Both the position numbers and the translations under genes were made by a program. This document shows, one piece after another, positions 35,016 to 44,860 of a DNA stretch of 64,000 nucleotides (positions are counted from its first letter, which is position 1; every line of letters begins with the position of its first letter). Location: the NCBI RefSeq assembly GCF_029428875.1, contig NZ_JAJSOO010000001.1, positions 1,054,001-1,118,000 on the forward strand. The letters are read 5' to 3'. This DNA comes from Streptomyces sp. JH34 (lineage in GTDB: Bacteria > Actinomycetota > Actinomycetes > Streptomycetales > Streptomycetaceae). Below the pieces are notes generated by a model, which worked only from the letters and a program-made list of their open reading frames with translations, ran no database searches and was not told the DNA's origin.

Positions 35016-35429
35016 TCACCGGTCGTCCTTCTCCTCCAGCCCGGCGCGGATGCGGCGGGAAGGGCTGAAGGCGTACAGGTCCAGGATCTCCGGCGGGTCG
35101 GCGAGGCCGGGGCCGCCCTCCGCCGCCCACGTGGCGATGTCGGCGACGGCCTGCGGGTCGTTGACCAGTCCGAGCCAGACGGGGCGGCCGCCCGCGCGGC
35201 GGCCCTCGGCCGAGGGCTGTACGACGATGACGTTGCCGTGCTCACAGGCGTCCAGGCACTCCACGGCCCGCACGGTGGCGGCCCCGTCGAGGGACCCGCG
35301 CAGCTGCGCGAGCTGTCCGGCGTGGTCCACGCCGGGGATCTTCGGGGTGCCGCAGCAGCAGCCCCGGCAGACGCTCACCGTGGGCCGGGACGGCCCCGTC
35401 GCGGCGGCCTTGCGGGGGCGACGGCTCAT
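35016..35429 (-). CDS. Thioredoxin-like [2Fe-2S] ferredoxin domain protein
   Basis: A 137-residue protein. After a basic N-terminus comes VSVCRGCCCGTPKIPG, then VRAVECLDACEHGNVIVVQP; this Cys pattern (CxxCCCG ... CLxxC) resembles thioredoxin-like 2Fe-2S ferredoxins related to (2Fe-2S)-binding NuoE-type domains. The C-terminal part contains WLGLVNDPQAVADIATWAAE. It probably carries an iron-sulfur cluster in the cytosol; its partner is unknown. The ATG at 35429 has GGGAG about 8 bp upstream. It is divergent from the manganese riboswitch/exporter unit. Confidence 0.7.
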   Translation of the reverse strand: MSRRPRKAAATGPSRPTVSVCRGCCCGTPKIPGVDHAGQLAQLRGSLDGAATVRAVECLDACEHGNVIVVQPSAEGRRAGGRPVWLGLVNDPQAVADIATWAAEGGPGLADPPEILDLYAFSPSRRIRAGLEEKDDR

Positions 35430-35520
35430 GCGGGGGCACTCCCGGGGACGGCGTGGACGATCACCCCAGGACTGTACCGAGCCACTCACCCGCAGGTCCG
35501 ATGGGGTATCGTTGACGGCT

Positions 35521-35628
35521 GCGAAGGGGAGTAGCCCCGCAAACCGGTCGTCGACACACTGGAGCCTTCGGGTTCCCGGTGGCCGGGCTCGTAGATGCTT
35601 ACGGGTGGGCGAGACCTTCGGTCAGGTA
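35521..35628 (+). ncRNA. yybP-ykoY manganese riboswitch
   Basis: The two conserved loops of the yybP-ykoY (Mn2+) class are present in order: the 5' GAAGGGGAGTAGCCCC at 35523-35538 (L1, GGGGAGUAGC) and the 3' GGGCGAGACCTTCGGTC at 35607-35623 (L3, GAGACCUU). Variable stems lie between them. A TATCGT -10-like element lies just upstream, and ~120 nt of leader follow before the exporter ATG. Metal binding would expose the downstream gene to expression. Ends are approximate. Confidence 0.85.
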
Positions 35629-35746
35629 TGACACGTCCGCGTCCTGCGGGCGGCGCCGTCATGCCGGGCCGAGTGGTCCTCCGAAAAAGCCCGAGCGGCA
35701 CTTCGCGGAAGGCCCGGGGCCCGGCTCTCACAGAAAGCCACCCGGA

Positions 35747-36331
35747 ATGCATCTCGACCTCCTGGCGATTCTCACCGCCTTCGGCCTGATCTTCCTCGCG
35801 GAGCTCCCCGACAAGACGATGTTCGCCTCGCTGGCCATGGGCACCCGCATGCGGCCGCTCTACGTCTGGTTCGGCACCTCGTCCGCGTTCATCGTGCACG
35901 TCGCCATCGCGGTCGGAGCGGGCGGGCTGATCGGCCTGCTGCCCGACTGGACCGTCAAGCTGGTCTCGGCCGCCCTCTTCGCGTTCGGCGCGTTCATGCT
36001 GCTGCGCAGCGGTTCGGGTGACGAGGACGAGGACGAGGAGATCAAGACCGTCACCGGCTTCTGGCCGGTCTACTCGACGGCCTTCATGGCGGTGTTCATC
36101 AGCGAGTGGGGCGACCTGACCCAGATCACCACCGCGAACCTCGCCGCGAGCAACGGTGCATGGTCCACGGCCATCGGGTCGGCGATCGCCCTCATGTCGG
36201 TGTCCGCGCTGGCGCTGCTCGCGGGCCGGTTCATCGCCAAGCGGGTGCCGCTGAAGACCGTGCAGCGGATCGGCGGTCTGTGCATGCTCGGCCTGGCGAT
36301 CTGGTCGGTCGTCGAGATCTTCACGAGCTGA
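35747..36331 (+). CDS. TMEM165/GDT1-family (UPF0016) manganese exporter
   Basis: A 194-residue membrane protein with the family's two E-x-G-D-(K/R)-(T/S)-type motifs: LAELPDKTMFASLAMG near residue 20 and ISEWGDLTQITTANLA near residue 120. Six hydrophobic helices surround an acidic loop (GSGDEDEDEEI). Members transport Mn2+/Ca2+; bacterial MneA-type proteins export Mn2+. The manganese riboswitch in its leader supports a role in Mn detoxification. The ATG at 35747 is chosen because homology starts at MHLDLLAI. A strong hairpin terminator follows. Confidence 0.92.
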   Translation: MHLDLLAILTAFGLIFLAELPDKTMFASLAMGTRMRPLYVWFGTSSAFIVHVAIAVGAGGLIGLLPDWTVKLVSAALFAFGAFMLLRSGSGDEDEDEEIKTVTGFWPVYSTAFMAVFISEWGDLTQITTANLAASNGAWSTAIGSAIALMSVSALALLAGRFIAKRVPLKTVQRIGGLCMLGLAIWSVVEIFTS

Positions 36332-36337
36332 CCGTGC

Positions 36338-36366
36338 GGGCCGGGCCGGGGTGCCCGGCCCGGCCC
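36338..36366. terminator. Terminator between convergent genes
   Basis: A perfect 13-bp G/C stem (GGGCCGGGCCGGG at 36338-36350 against 36354-36366) with a 3-nt loop, seven bases after the exporter's stop codon and ahead of the convergent ogt end. Confidence 0.8.
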
Positions 36367-36378
36367 GGCCGCCGGCGC

Positions 36379-36897
36379 TCAGAACAGGGCCGGCGCCTCA
36401 CCCTCCGTCCCTCGTTCGAAGGCGAGCAGCCGTTGCTTGCGGTCCAGCCCGCCGCCGTAGCCCGTCAGGCTCCCCGAGGCTCCGACGACTCGGTGGCAGG
36501 GGACGATGATTCCGACAGGGTTCCTGCCGTTGGCGAGGCCCACGGCGCGGGAGGCGCCCGGTTTGCCGAGGTTCTCGGCGAGTTCGCCGTAGGAGCGGGT
36601 CCCGCCGTACGGAATCCGTACGAGTTCGGCCCAGACGCTCCGCTGGAACGGTGTGCCGGCCAGGCTCAGCGGGAGGTCGAACTCCGTCAGCTCCCCCGCG
36701 AAGTAGGCGTCCAGCTGACGGGCGGTCTCGGCGAAGGGCCGCGTATCGGGTACCCCGAAGGTCTCCTCGGGCGGCCGGTGCCGCTGGCCCGTCATGTAGA
36801 GACCGGACAGCACGCCGTCGGTCGCGACCAGGGTGAGTGCCCCGTAGGGGCTGTCGACGACCGTGTGCCGCCGGGTCGTCGTGGGTGTGGTGATCAC
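36379..36897 (-). CDS. ogt: Methylated-DNA--protein-cysteine methyltransferase
   Basis: A 172-residue suicide repair protein that moves the methyl group from O6-methylguanine to its own Cys. The active-site motif PCHRV is present with Cys134. Upstream are the helix-turn-helix element FQRSVWAELVRIPYGGTRSY and the Asn hinge GLANGRNPVGIIVP. It begins 17 bp after the ada-alkA stop, so the two repair genes are probably co-transcribed. Length and motifs are normal for the family. Confidence 0.95.
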   Translation of the reverse strand: MITTPTTTRRHTVVDSPYGALTLVATDGVLSGLYMTGQRHRPPEETFGVPDTRPFAETARQLDAYFAGELTEFDLPLSLAGTPFQRSVWAELVRIPYGGTRSYGELAENLGKPGASRAVGLANGRNPVGIIVPCHRVVGASGSLTGYGGGLDRKQRLLAFERGTEGEAPALF

Positions 36898-36914
36898 GGT
36901 TCGTCCTCACGCCC

Positions 36915-38387
36915 TCAGGCGGGCAGATGGTTGATGGGGTGGTCGTCGACGGTCCACAGGTACTGCACGGCGTAGGCCCGCCAGGGGCGCCACCGCGCGG
37001 CACGTGCGGTGAGGGCCGCGGGGGTCGCCGGCAGGCCCAGTTGTCCGGCCGCTCTGCGCATCCCGAGGTCGGTGGGGAGGAAGGCGTCCGGGTCCCCGAG
37101 GGCCCGCATGGCGACGACCTCGACGGTCCAGGGTCCGAAGCCGGGCAGAGCGGCCAGTTCCGCGCGTGCCCTCTCCCAGTCGGTGCCCTCCTCCAGTCGC
37201 AGGGACCCGTCTGCGAGGGCGGCCACGAGCGTGGTGAGCGTGGTGCGCCGGCTGCGCGGGAGCGCGAGCGCCTCCGGGTCGAGACCGGCCAGCGCCCCGG
37301 GCGTCGGGAAGAGATGGGTCAGGCCGCCTCCGGGGTCCTCCACCGGCGTCCCGTGTGCCCTGACCAGCCGGGCCGCGTGGGTGCGGGCAGCGGCCGTGGA
37401 GACCTGCTGTCCGAGCACCGCGCGTACGGCGAACTCAGCCGGGTCGACCGTGCGTGGCACCCTGCGTCCGGGGGCGGCGTCGACCAGCGGGGCGAGCACC
37501 GGGTCCGAGCGCAGCTGTTCGTCCACGGCGACCGGGTCGGCGTCCAGGTCGAGGAGCCGGCGGCAGCGGCTGATGGCCTGGGTGAGGTCGCGGGGGTCGG
37601 TCAGGGAGAGCCGGCAGTCGATGTGGCCTGGCCTCGGGGTGAGCGCCACGATGCCGTGCCCGTGCGGGAGGGTGAGCGTGCGCCGGTAGGCGCCGTCACG
37701 CCATTCCTCCACGCCGGGGACCGCCGTCGCGGCGAGGTGTCCGAAGAGGTTGCCGGGGGTGAGCGGGGAACGGTACGGCAGCCTGAGGGCGATGCCCCCG
37801 GGGGCCCCCGGGGTGCGGCGGCCTCGTGACGCGCGGGCACGCAGTTCGCCCGGGGCGAGGGCGAAGACCTCCCGCACGGTGTCGTTGAACGTGCGGATCG
37901 ACGAGAACCCGGCGGCGAAGGCGACTTCGGCCATGGGGAGTCCCGTGGTCTCGATGAGGACCCGGGCGGTCTGGGCACGCTGGGACCTGGCCAGCGCGAG
38001 CGGGCCGGCGCCCACCTCGGCGAGGAGCTGGCGCTCGACCTGCCGGGCGGAGTAGCCGAGCCGGGCGGCGAGCCCCGGTACACCCTCGCGGTCGACGACC
38101 CCGTCCTGGATCAGGCGCATGGCCCGGGCTACGGAGTCGGCGCGGGCGTTCCACTCCGGCGAGCCGGGGCTGGTGTCGGGCCGGCAGCGCTTGCAGGCGC
38201 GGAATCCCGCCTGCTGGCAGGCGGCCGCGCTGGGGTAGAAGGTCATATTCCCGGCCTTCGGCGGCACGACCGGGCAGCTGGGACGGCAGTAGATCCGGGT
38301 GGTCAGGACCGCGGTGAAGAACCAGCCGTCGAAGCGGGCGTCCTTCGAGCGGACGGCCCGCACGCAGCGCTCGGTGTCGGTGTGCAT
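36915..38387 (-). CDS. Ada-AlkA fusion: methyl-phosphotriester sensor/AraC regulator plus 3-methyladenine DNA glycosylase
   Basis: A 490-residue fusion. Residues 1-75 are the Ada zinc domain with all four Cys (Cys34, Cys38, Cys65, Cys68 in IYCRPSCP and FRACKRCRP). Residues ~80-185 are an AraC-type DNA-binding domain (VPGLAARLGYSARQVERQLL, VAFAAGFSSIRTFNDTVREV). The rest is AlkA: an N-terminal beta domain, then HhH-GPD with AVLGQQVSTAAARTHAARL, LPGFGPWTVEVVAMRALG and the catalytic Asp in FLPTDLGMR. It senses methylated phosphates, activates repair genes, and excises alkylated bases. ATG 38387 has no overlap with its upstream neighbour. The downstream ogt completes the response. Confidence 0.95.
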   Translation of the reverse strand: MHTDTERCVRAVRSKDARFDGWFFTAVLTTRIYCRPSCPVVPPKAGNMTFYPSAAACQQAGFRACKRCRPDTSPGSPEWNARADSVARAMRLIQDGVVDREGVPGLAARLGYSARQVERQLLAEVGAGPLALARSQRAQTARVLIETTGLPMAEVAFAAGFSSIRTFNDTVREVFALAPGELRARASRGRRTPGAPGGIALRLPYRSPLTPGNLFGHLAATAVPGVEEWRDGAYRRTLTLPHGHGIVALTPRPGHIDCRLSLTDPRDLTQAISRCRRLLDLDADPVAVDEQLRSDPVLAPLVDAAPGRRVPRTVDPAEFAVRAVLGQQVSTAAARTHAARLVRAHGTPVEDPGGGLTHLFPTPGALAGLDPEALALPRSRRTTLTTLVAALADGSLRLEEGTDWERARAELAALPGFGPWTVEVVAMRALGDPDAFLPTDLGMRRAAGQLGLPATPAALTARAARWRPWRAYAVQYLWTVDDHPINHLPA

Positions 38388-38695
38388 GGTCCAAGCATCG
38401 GGCACCGGGGGCGGGACGGCTGGCGGAAATCCGACATGGACCTCGCGCGGAAATCCGACTCGAGTTCGCGCCATCCCTCCCTCCCGGGTCCGGCCGCGAG
38501 GCAACGGGACCCTTCCAGATCATTCACGTCAATGAACTGTAATCACGTACCAATCTATTGACGCGCTCACGACAGGACTCTACGGTCCGAGAAAGCGCTT
38601 TCCCCTCACTTGGGCGCGGTGTCGGCCTGCTCGTTCGTTCAGAAACCCGAACGGACGCGTTGCCGCACCGTGCCCCGACAGGAAGGGCCACCCCC
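38388..38695. other. 308-bp divergent intergenic region
   Basis: Shared upstream region of ada-alkA (minus) and the pectate lyase (plus). It is locally AT-richer around 38520-38570 and contains the GAAAGCGCTTTC operator (listed separately). No coding sequence is supported. Confidence 0.5.
38591..38602. promoter_or_regulatory. LacI-type operator upstream of the pectate lyase gene
   Basis: GAAAGCGCTTTC is a perfect 12-bp palindrome with the CG centre typical of LacI-family sites. It sits ~95 bp before the PL9 ATG. No LacI gene is in the window, so the cognate regulator is elsewhere. Confidence 0.6.
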
Positions 38696-39889
38696 ATGTT
38701 GAAGAAGCCCGTCATCGCTTGCATCGGCCTGCTGTCCGGATCACTCCTCGCACTGTCCGGCACCATGGCCCAGGCCACCTCCACGCCCCTCAGCGCCCCG
38801 ACCGCCGACGCCCTGTACGTGGCACCGGGCGGCGACGACGACGCCGCCGGAACGCAGTCCGACCCGACGACCCTGCCCTCGGCGATCGGCCGCGTCTCCC
38901 CGGGCGGGACGATCTACCTGCGCGGCGGGACGTACGCGTACTCCGAGACGGTCACCATCCCGCCGGGCAACGACGGCACCTCGGCCGCCCGCACGACGCT
39001 CGCCGCCTACCCGGACGAGACACCGGTCCTGAACTTCGCCGCCATGAGCGAGGCCCCGGCGAACCGGGGCCTGGCGGTGAACGGCGCGTACTGGCACGTC
39101 GACGGCATCGTCGTCGAGCACGCCGGCGACAACGGGATCTTCGTCGGCGGCAGCAACAACGTCATCGAGCACGTCGTGACACGCTTCAACCACGACTCGG
39201 GCCTCCAGATCTCGCGGATCGCCTCCGACACCCCCGACGCCGAGTGGCCGGCGAACAACCTCGTCCTGAGTTCGGAATCGCACGACAACGCGGACTCCGA
39301 CGGCGAGGACGCGGACGGCTTCGCCTCGAAGCTCACGTCGGGCCCCGGGAACGTCTTCCGGTACACCGTGTCCCACAACAACATCGACGACGGCTGGGAC
39401 CTCTACACCAAGTCGGAGACGGGTCCCATCGGGCCGGTGACCATCGAGGACTCCCTCTCCTACGACAACGGCACCCTCTCCGACGGAACCGTGAACTCCG
39501 ACGGCGACCGCAACGGCTACAAGCTCGGCGGCGACGGCATCGAGGTCGACCACATCGTCCGGCGCAACATCGCCTACGGCAACGGCCACCACGGGTTCAC
39601 CTACAACAGCAACCCCGGCTCGATGGCGGTGTCCGACAACGTCAGCATCGACAACGCCGAGCGCAACTTCTCCTTCGACAAGGGCACTTCGGTGTTCCGC
39701 GGCAACGTCTCGTGCCGTGACGACGACGGTTCCAACGACAAGACCGTGGGTGACGCCGACGGTTCCAACCAGTTCTGGACCGGCTCCAACGGGTCCGCCT
39801 GCTCCGCCTACTCCGGCGCGATGGACTGGTCCTTCGCCGGGGACGGCTCCCTCGTCGTCACCTTCGGCGGCAACAGGGTGACGCCGTAG
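38696..39889 (+). CDS. Secreted PL9-family pectate lyase
   Basis: A 397-residue exported lyase. A signal peptide with hydrophobic core IACIGLLSGSLLALSG ends near AQA. The body is a right-handed beta-helix starting DALYVAPGGDDDAAG. Polysaccharide lyase family 9 features are visible: the Asp-rich calcium region SDGEDADGFASKL and NIDDGWDLYTKSE, and the catalytic Lys in RNGYKLGGDGIEVDH followed by NGHHGFTYNSNPG. It should cleave polygalacturonate by beta-elimination outside the cell. AGGAAGGG lies 6-10 bp before the ATG. There is no binding module. Confidence 0.88.
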   Translation: MLKKPVIACIGLLSGSLLALSGTMAQATSTPLSAPTADALYVAPGGDDDAAGTQSDPTTLPSAIGRVSPGGTIYLRGGTYAYSETVTIPPGNDGTSAARTTLAAYPDETPVLNFAAMSEAPANRGLAVNGAYWHVDGIVVEHAGDNGIFVGGSNNVIEHVVTRFNHDSGLQISRIASDTPDAEWPANNLVLSSESHDNADSDGEDADGFASKLTSGPGNVFRYTVSHNNIDDGWDLYTKSETGPIGPVTIEDSLSYDNGTLSDGTVNSDGDRNGYKLGGDGIEVDHIVRRNIAYGNGHHGFTYNSNPGSMAVSDNVSIDNAERNFSFDKGTSVFRGNVSCRDDDGSNDKTVGDADGSNQFWTGSNGSACSAYSGAMDWSFAGDGSLVVTFGGNRVTP

Positions 39890-39914
39890 TCGCACACGTC
39901 CGTGGCCACCACAC

Positions 39915-39955
39915 CCCCGCCGGTCCGTCCGCCCCGCCCGGGCGGACCGGCGGGG
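39915..39955. terminator. Terminator after the pectate lyase gene
   Basis: CCCCGCCGGTCCG (39915-39927) pairs with CGGACCGGCGGGG (39943-39955) across a ~15-nt G/C-rich loop, 26 bp after the stop codon. Confidence 0.7.
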
Positions 39956-39984
39956 CACGGTCGCGCCCACTGCGGGACAGTGAG

Positions 39985-40022
39985 GTTTCGGTCACCTTCA
40001 CGCAATGAAACATTCCGGAAAC
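39985..40022 (+). promoter_or_regulatory. Possible GlnR binding region of amtB
   Basis: Two GAAAC half-sites (40007-40011 and 40018-40022) are exactly 11 bp apart, with GTTTC at 39985 on the same 11-bp register. Streptomyces GlnR boxes are GTNAC-n6-GAAAC repeats, so this is a partial match ahead of a typical GlnR target gene. Confidence 0.35.
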
Positions 40023-40041
40023 GCGACGGCGTCCTATGTGA

Positions 40042-41760
<1,719 letters not shown>

Positions 41761-42044
41761 GACCTCGCCGGGCGGCCGGGCCGGGCCGAGTCCCCGACCG
41801 TCCGCACCGGGGACTGCAGCCGCTGCCGGATCGCACGGCGATCGGTTCGCCGGGGCGGGCGTAGCCGGCGCCCGTCGCGTCGGACCCACCGCGTCATCGA
41901 GCGCAGAAGCGCAGGCCGTGCCGGCCGGACGCCGGAACCCCGATTCCCGGCGGACGCCGCGGTCTGAGACGCTGTCGTGGTGGCCGATTCCGTCCACCAC
42001 GATTCCCACGGCGAGCGTGCCGCCGCCGAGTTCGGAGTTCGGCA

Positions 42045-42653
42045 GTGCTTTTCGACGTCATCCCGGGGGAATTCGCCGACCTCCTCGGCGAGGACCGGGT
42101 CGCGACCCTGCCCGCGACCGCCTTCCCGCCCTCCGCCGCGTCCACCGAGGGCGCGCGCCTCCTGCAGAGCGTCGGCGTGCCCTCCGGGTCGCTCTGGCTG
42201 CGCGAGCCCGACGAGGGCTCCGGCCGGCTGCCTCTCGTCCAGGACGTCGTCCACATCGAGGACGTCGAGGACGCCTCCGAGGCCGCGGGCGGCTGGCCGG
42301 TCATCGGCTGGCTGCTCAACGCCCACCTGGCCCTCGACCCCGTTTCCGGTGCGGTGCACGCCTTCGATCCCGACGAGGGAACCGCCCAGGAACTCCACAC
42401 GGACGTCTCCTCCCTCCTCCAGGTCGCCCTCCGGTTTCACCGCCTGCTCGAGGAGTTCACCTTCGGCGACGACGAGGAAGCCGGGTTCGAGCGCCTGGAG
42501 AGCGAGGTCGAACGCATCCGTCAGGAGACGAGCGGCGTCGACCCGCTCCCCTTCCGTGACGACGGGACCCTGTGGTCGGTGATCGGCGAGGAGATCGCCA
42601 TGGGACAGCTCTTCAGTGGTGGCAGCCCGGGGGCCCGCTCGCTCCACGGGTGA
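42045..42653 (+). CDS. SUKH-4-like immunity family protein
   Basis: A 202-residue acidic soluble protein starting at GTG. The sequence ARLLQSVGVPSGSLWLREPD, then GWPVIGWLLNAHLALDPVSG, AVHAFDPDEG and SSLLQVALRFHRLLEEF, matches the pattern of the SUKH-4 branch of the SMI1/KNR4 superfamily. Members are immunity proteins to secreted toxins or orphan regulators. No toxin gene is nearby, so the partner is unknown. The C-terminal ~55 residues form a separate helical segment. Family assignment is by pattern only. Confidence 0.55.
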   Translation: MLFDVIPGEFADLLGEDRVATLPATAFPPSAASTEGARLLQSVGVPSGSLWLREPDEGSGRLPLVQDVVHIEDVEDASEAAGGWPVIGWLLNAHLALDPVSGAVHAFDPDEGTAQELHTDVSSLLQVALRFHRLLEEFTFGDDEEAGFERLESEVERIRQETSGVDPLPFRDDGTLWSVIGEEIAMGQLFSGGSPGARSLHG

Positions 42654-42776
42654 TCGCCGCCGGCGCCGTTCGGTCACGGCGCGGCCCTCGGGCCGTCCTT
42701 CGTGCGGACCGGCCCACGGCCAGGGCCCGTGGGCAGTTCATCGGGTCCGCCGCCCGGATCGGATACCGTCCTGACC

Positions 42777-43607
42777 ATGACGACTGCCATGACCAGGACG
42801 GTCGATGACGTGAACGTCGGGGACCTGCTGCGCGGCTGGCGCAGGCTGCGAGGTGTCACCCAGCTCGAACTCGCGCTGCAGGCCGAGAGTTCGGCGCGGC
42901 ACATCAGCTTCATCGAGACCGGGAGGTCCACGCCGAGCCGCTCCATGGTGCTGCATCTCGCCGAACATCTCGACGTTCCCGTACGCGAGCGCAACTCGCT
43001 CCTCATGGCGGCGGGTTACGCCCCCTCCTACCCCGAGACGTCACTGACAGCCCCGGCGATGACAACGCTCCGAGCCGGCCTGGACCAGTTGCTGACGGCC
43101 TACGAACCGTTCCCCGCCCTGGTGATGAACGGGATGTACGACGTGGTGGCCGCGAACAAGGGTGTGGGGACGCTGCTCGAGGGGGTGGCCGGCCATCTGC
43201 TGCAACCGCCCCTGAACGCCATGCGCCTGACGCTGCATCCGCAGGGCCTGGCCCCGCGGATCCGCAACCTCGGCGAGTGGCGCGCCCATCTGCTGGAGCG
43301 GATGGACCGGCAGGCCACGCTGCGTTCCTCGGACGCGTTGCGCGGCCTGTACGAGGAGGTCGCCGCCTACCCGGCGCCGGCCCGCGGCACCCGCACCGGC
43401 ACGGACGGGCGGACGGACGGGCAGTCTCCGGCCGCTCACCCGTACGCGCTGCCGCTCCGGATCGAGGCGGGCGGGCAGGTGCTGTCGTTCATCTCGACGG
43501 CCACGACGTTCAACACCCCGATGGATGTGACCGTCTCGGAGCTGGCCGTCGAGACGTTCCTGCCCGCCGATCCGGAGACGGCCGCCTTTCTCCGCGCGGC
43601 GGGCTGA
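42777..43607 (+). CDS. XRE-family regulator with MmyB-like ligand domain
   Basis: A 276-residue regulator. The N-terminal XRE helix-turn-helix spans about residues 15-70 (LLRGWRRLRGVTQLELALQA, SSARHISFIETGRSTPSRSM). The C-terminal domain is of the MmyB type (PFPALVMNGMYDVVAANKGV, NAMRLTLHPQGLAPRIRNLG, then FISTATTFNTPMDVTVSELA), which binds small lipophilic molecules. TACCGT lies 7 bp before the ATG, suggesting a leaderless transcript. MmyB regulators usually control an adjacent oxidoreductase; here the only close neighbour is a convergent NTF2-like gene. Confidence 0.88.
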   Translation: MTTAMTRTVDDVNVGDLLRGWRRLRGVTQLELALQAESSARHISFIETGRSTPSRSMVLHLAEHLDVPVRERNSLLMAAGYAPSYPETSLTAPAMTTLRAGLDQLLTAYEPFPALVMNGMYDVVAANKGVGTLLEGVAGHLLQPPLNAMRLTLHPQGLAPRIRNLGEWRAHLLERMDRQATLRSSDALRGLYEEVAAYPAPARGTRTGTDGRTDGQSPAAHPYALPLRIEAGGQVLSFISTATTFNTPMDVTVSELAVETFLPADPETAAFLRAAG

Positions 43608-43614
43608 GCGAGGG

Positions 43615-43983
43615 TCACGCCTGCGGCAGGCGGTCCAGGAAGCCCGCGACGCTGATGATGCGGCCGTCCTCGGCGAGCGTGATCACGTCGAATCCGGCCG
43701 CGGGAGAGGACCCGTCGGCGGTGGAGACGAGGTCCCAGGTGAAGCGCACCAGGTCGTGGTGCGCGTCCGGCGTACCGGTGAGCTCGAACCTGAATCCGGC
43801 GAACTGCTGCTGGGCACCGGCGATCGCCGCCGTGATCCCGTCGTGGCCCCTGGCCTCGACCAGCGGGTCGGTGTAGGTCCCGTCCTCGGTGAACGCCGAG
43901 GCCACCGCCTTGACCAGGTCCTCCGGGGTGGCGGCGTTCCAGGCGGCGAAGTAGCGCTCGACGGCGGTCTCGTGGATGGTCAT
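43615..43983 (-). CDS. SnoaL/NTF2-like small protein
   Basis: A 122-residue single-domain protein with the cone-shaped SnoaL/NTF2 pattern: ERYFAAWNAATPEDLVKAVA, FTEDGTYTDPLVEARGHDGI, DLVRFTWDLVSTADGS and a final VITLAEDGRIISVAGFLDRL. The fold is used by isomerases, cyclases and small-molecule carriers, and no catalytic residues can be assigned. It ends 7 bp from the XRE regulator gene's end and could be its target. Start ATG 43983 is preceded by GAGAGGAC. Confidence 0.8.
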   Translation of the reverse strand: MTIHETAVERYFAAWNAATPEDLVKAVASAFTEDGTYTDPLVEARGHDGITAAIAGAQQQFAGFRFELTGTPDAHHDLVRFTWDLVSTADGSSPAAGFDVITLAEDGRIISVAGFLDRLPQA

Positions 43984-44194
43984 GGCGTGTCCTCTCGTCG
44001 GTACGGGCGCACCCGGGCGGGGCGTCCCCGCGGGGCGGGGCTCCCGCCCACCGGCGTGCCGCCCTGCCCTGCGTACCGGCAGCGTGCCGCACGTGTGGCA
44101 GGGGGTCGATTACCGCCGAGGTAATCCTCCGGCCCGCACCGGACCTCGCCCGGTCCCCCTCCTCGCGGGACGACGGAGCGGACGGGTGGTCGGG

Positions 44195-44707
44195 TCAGCC
44201 GGTCGCCGTGTCCTGCCCCAGGGCGTACAGGCGGGGCAGGTTGACCACGATCGCCTCCTGGGTGCTGCGGGCGATGACGACCACGGCCTCCTCGGTGGGG
44301 TCCGGGTTCTCCTCGCGGTGCGGGACGAACGGCGGGACGAAGACGTAGTCGCCCGGCGAGGTGCGCAGGCGCACCTCCTCCGGCTCGTCCCCCGAGTCGT
44401 CGACGAAGACGAACTCGGGGTGTCCGCTCACCACGTGGATGGCCGTCTCGGACTCGCCGTGGTGATGGTCGGAGGACGCCGTCGAGGGGGCGACATGCGT
44501 CTGGCCCATCCACAGCTTCTCGGAACCGACGGTCTTCCCGCTCACCGCGCCGAACCTGCGCATCCCGCCGGTCTGCGCCGTGTCCCCGTCCAGTGCGTCC
44601 GCGCGGATGTGGTGCAGACGGCTGCGCAGGGGGGCCGCCGCGCGGCCCGGGGTCTCGTGGAGATGGGGGTGGAAGCCTTCTCCGGGGGTCGTCAACGGCT
44701 CGCTCAT
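44195..44707 (-). CDS. Cupin-domain protein
   Basis: A 170-residue single cupin. The metal-binding motif is SSDHHHGESETAIHVVSGH (His-x-His then Glu), with the second motif PGDYVFVPPFVPHREENPDP carrying the last His. The enzymatic role is unknown; cupins include thiol dioxygenases and sugar epimerases. The gene is divergent from the Rrf2 regulator gene 153 bp away, next to a sulfur-type operon, so a role in sulfur metabolism is possible but unproven. Start ATG 44707 fits the beginning of the domain. Confidence 0.8.
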   Translation of the reverse strand: MSEPLTTPGEGFHPHLHETPGRAAAPLRSRLHHIRADALDGDTAQTGGMRRFGAVSGKTVGSEKLWMGQTHVAPSTASSDHHHGESETAIHVVSGHPEFVFVDDSGDEPEEVRLRTSPGDYVFVPPFVPHREENPDPTEEAVVVIARSTQEAIVVNLPRLYALGQDTATG

Positions 44708-44860
44708 GGCATGGGACGCTAGGTCGGCGGTGAAAAGGATGTCAAGAGGTGTCCTTTCCCCTTCACCTGCGGCAATGTTCCCGCAATCTGGAGCGGGGCG
44801 TGGCAGCGGAGCAACCGGGAGAGCCTCGCCCGCCGCCGTCGCGCCGGGCATGATGTGGGT

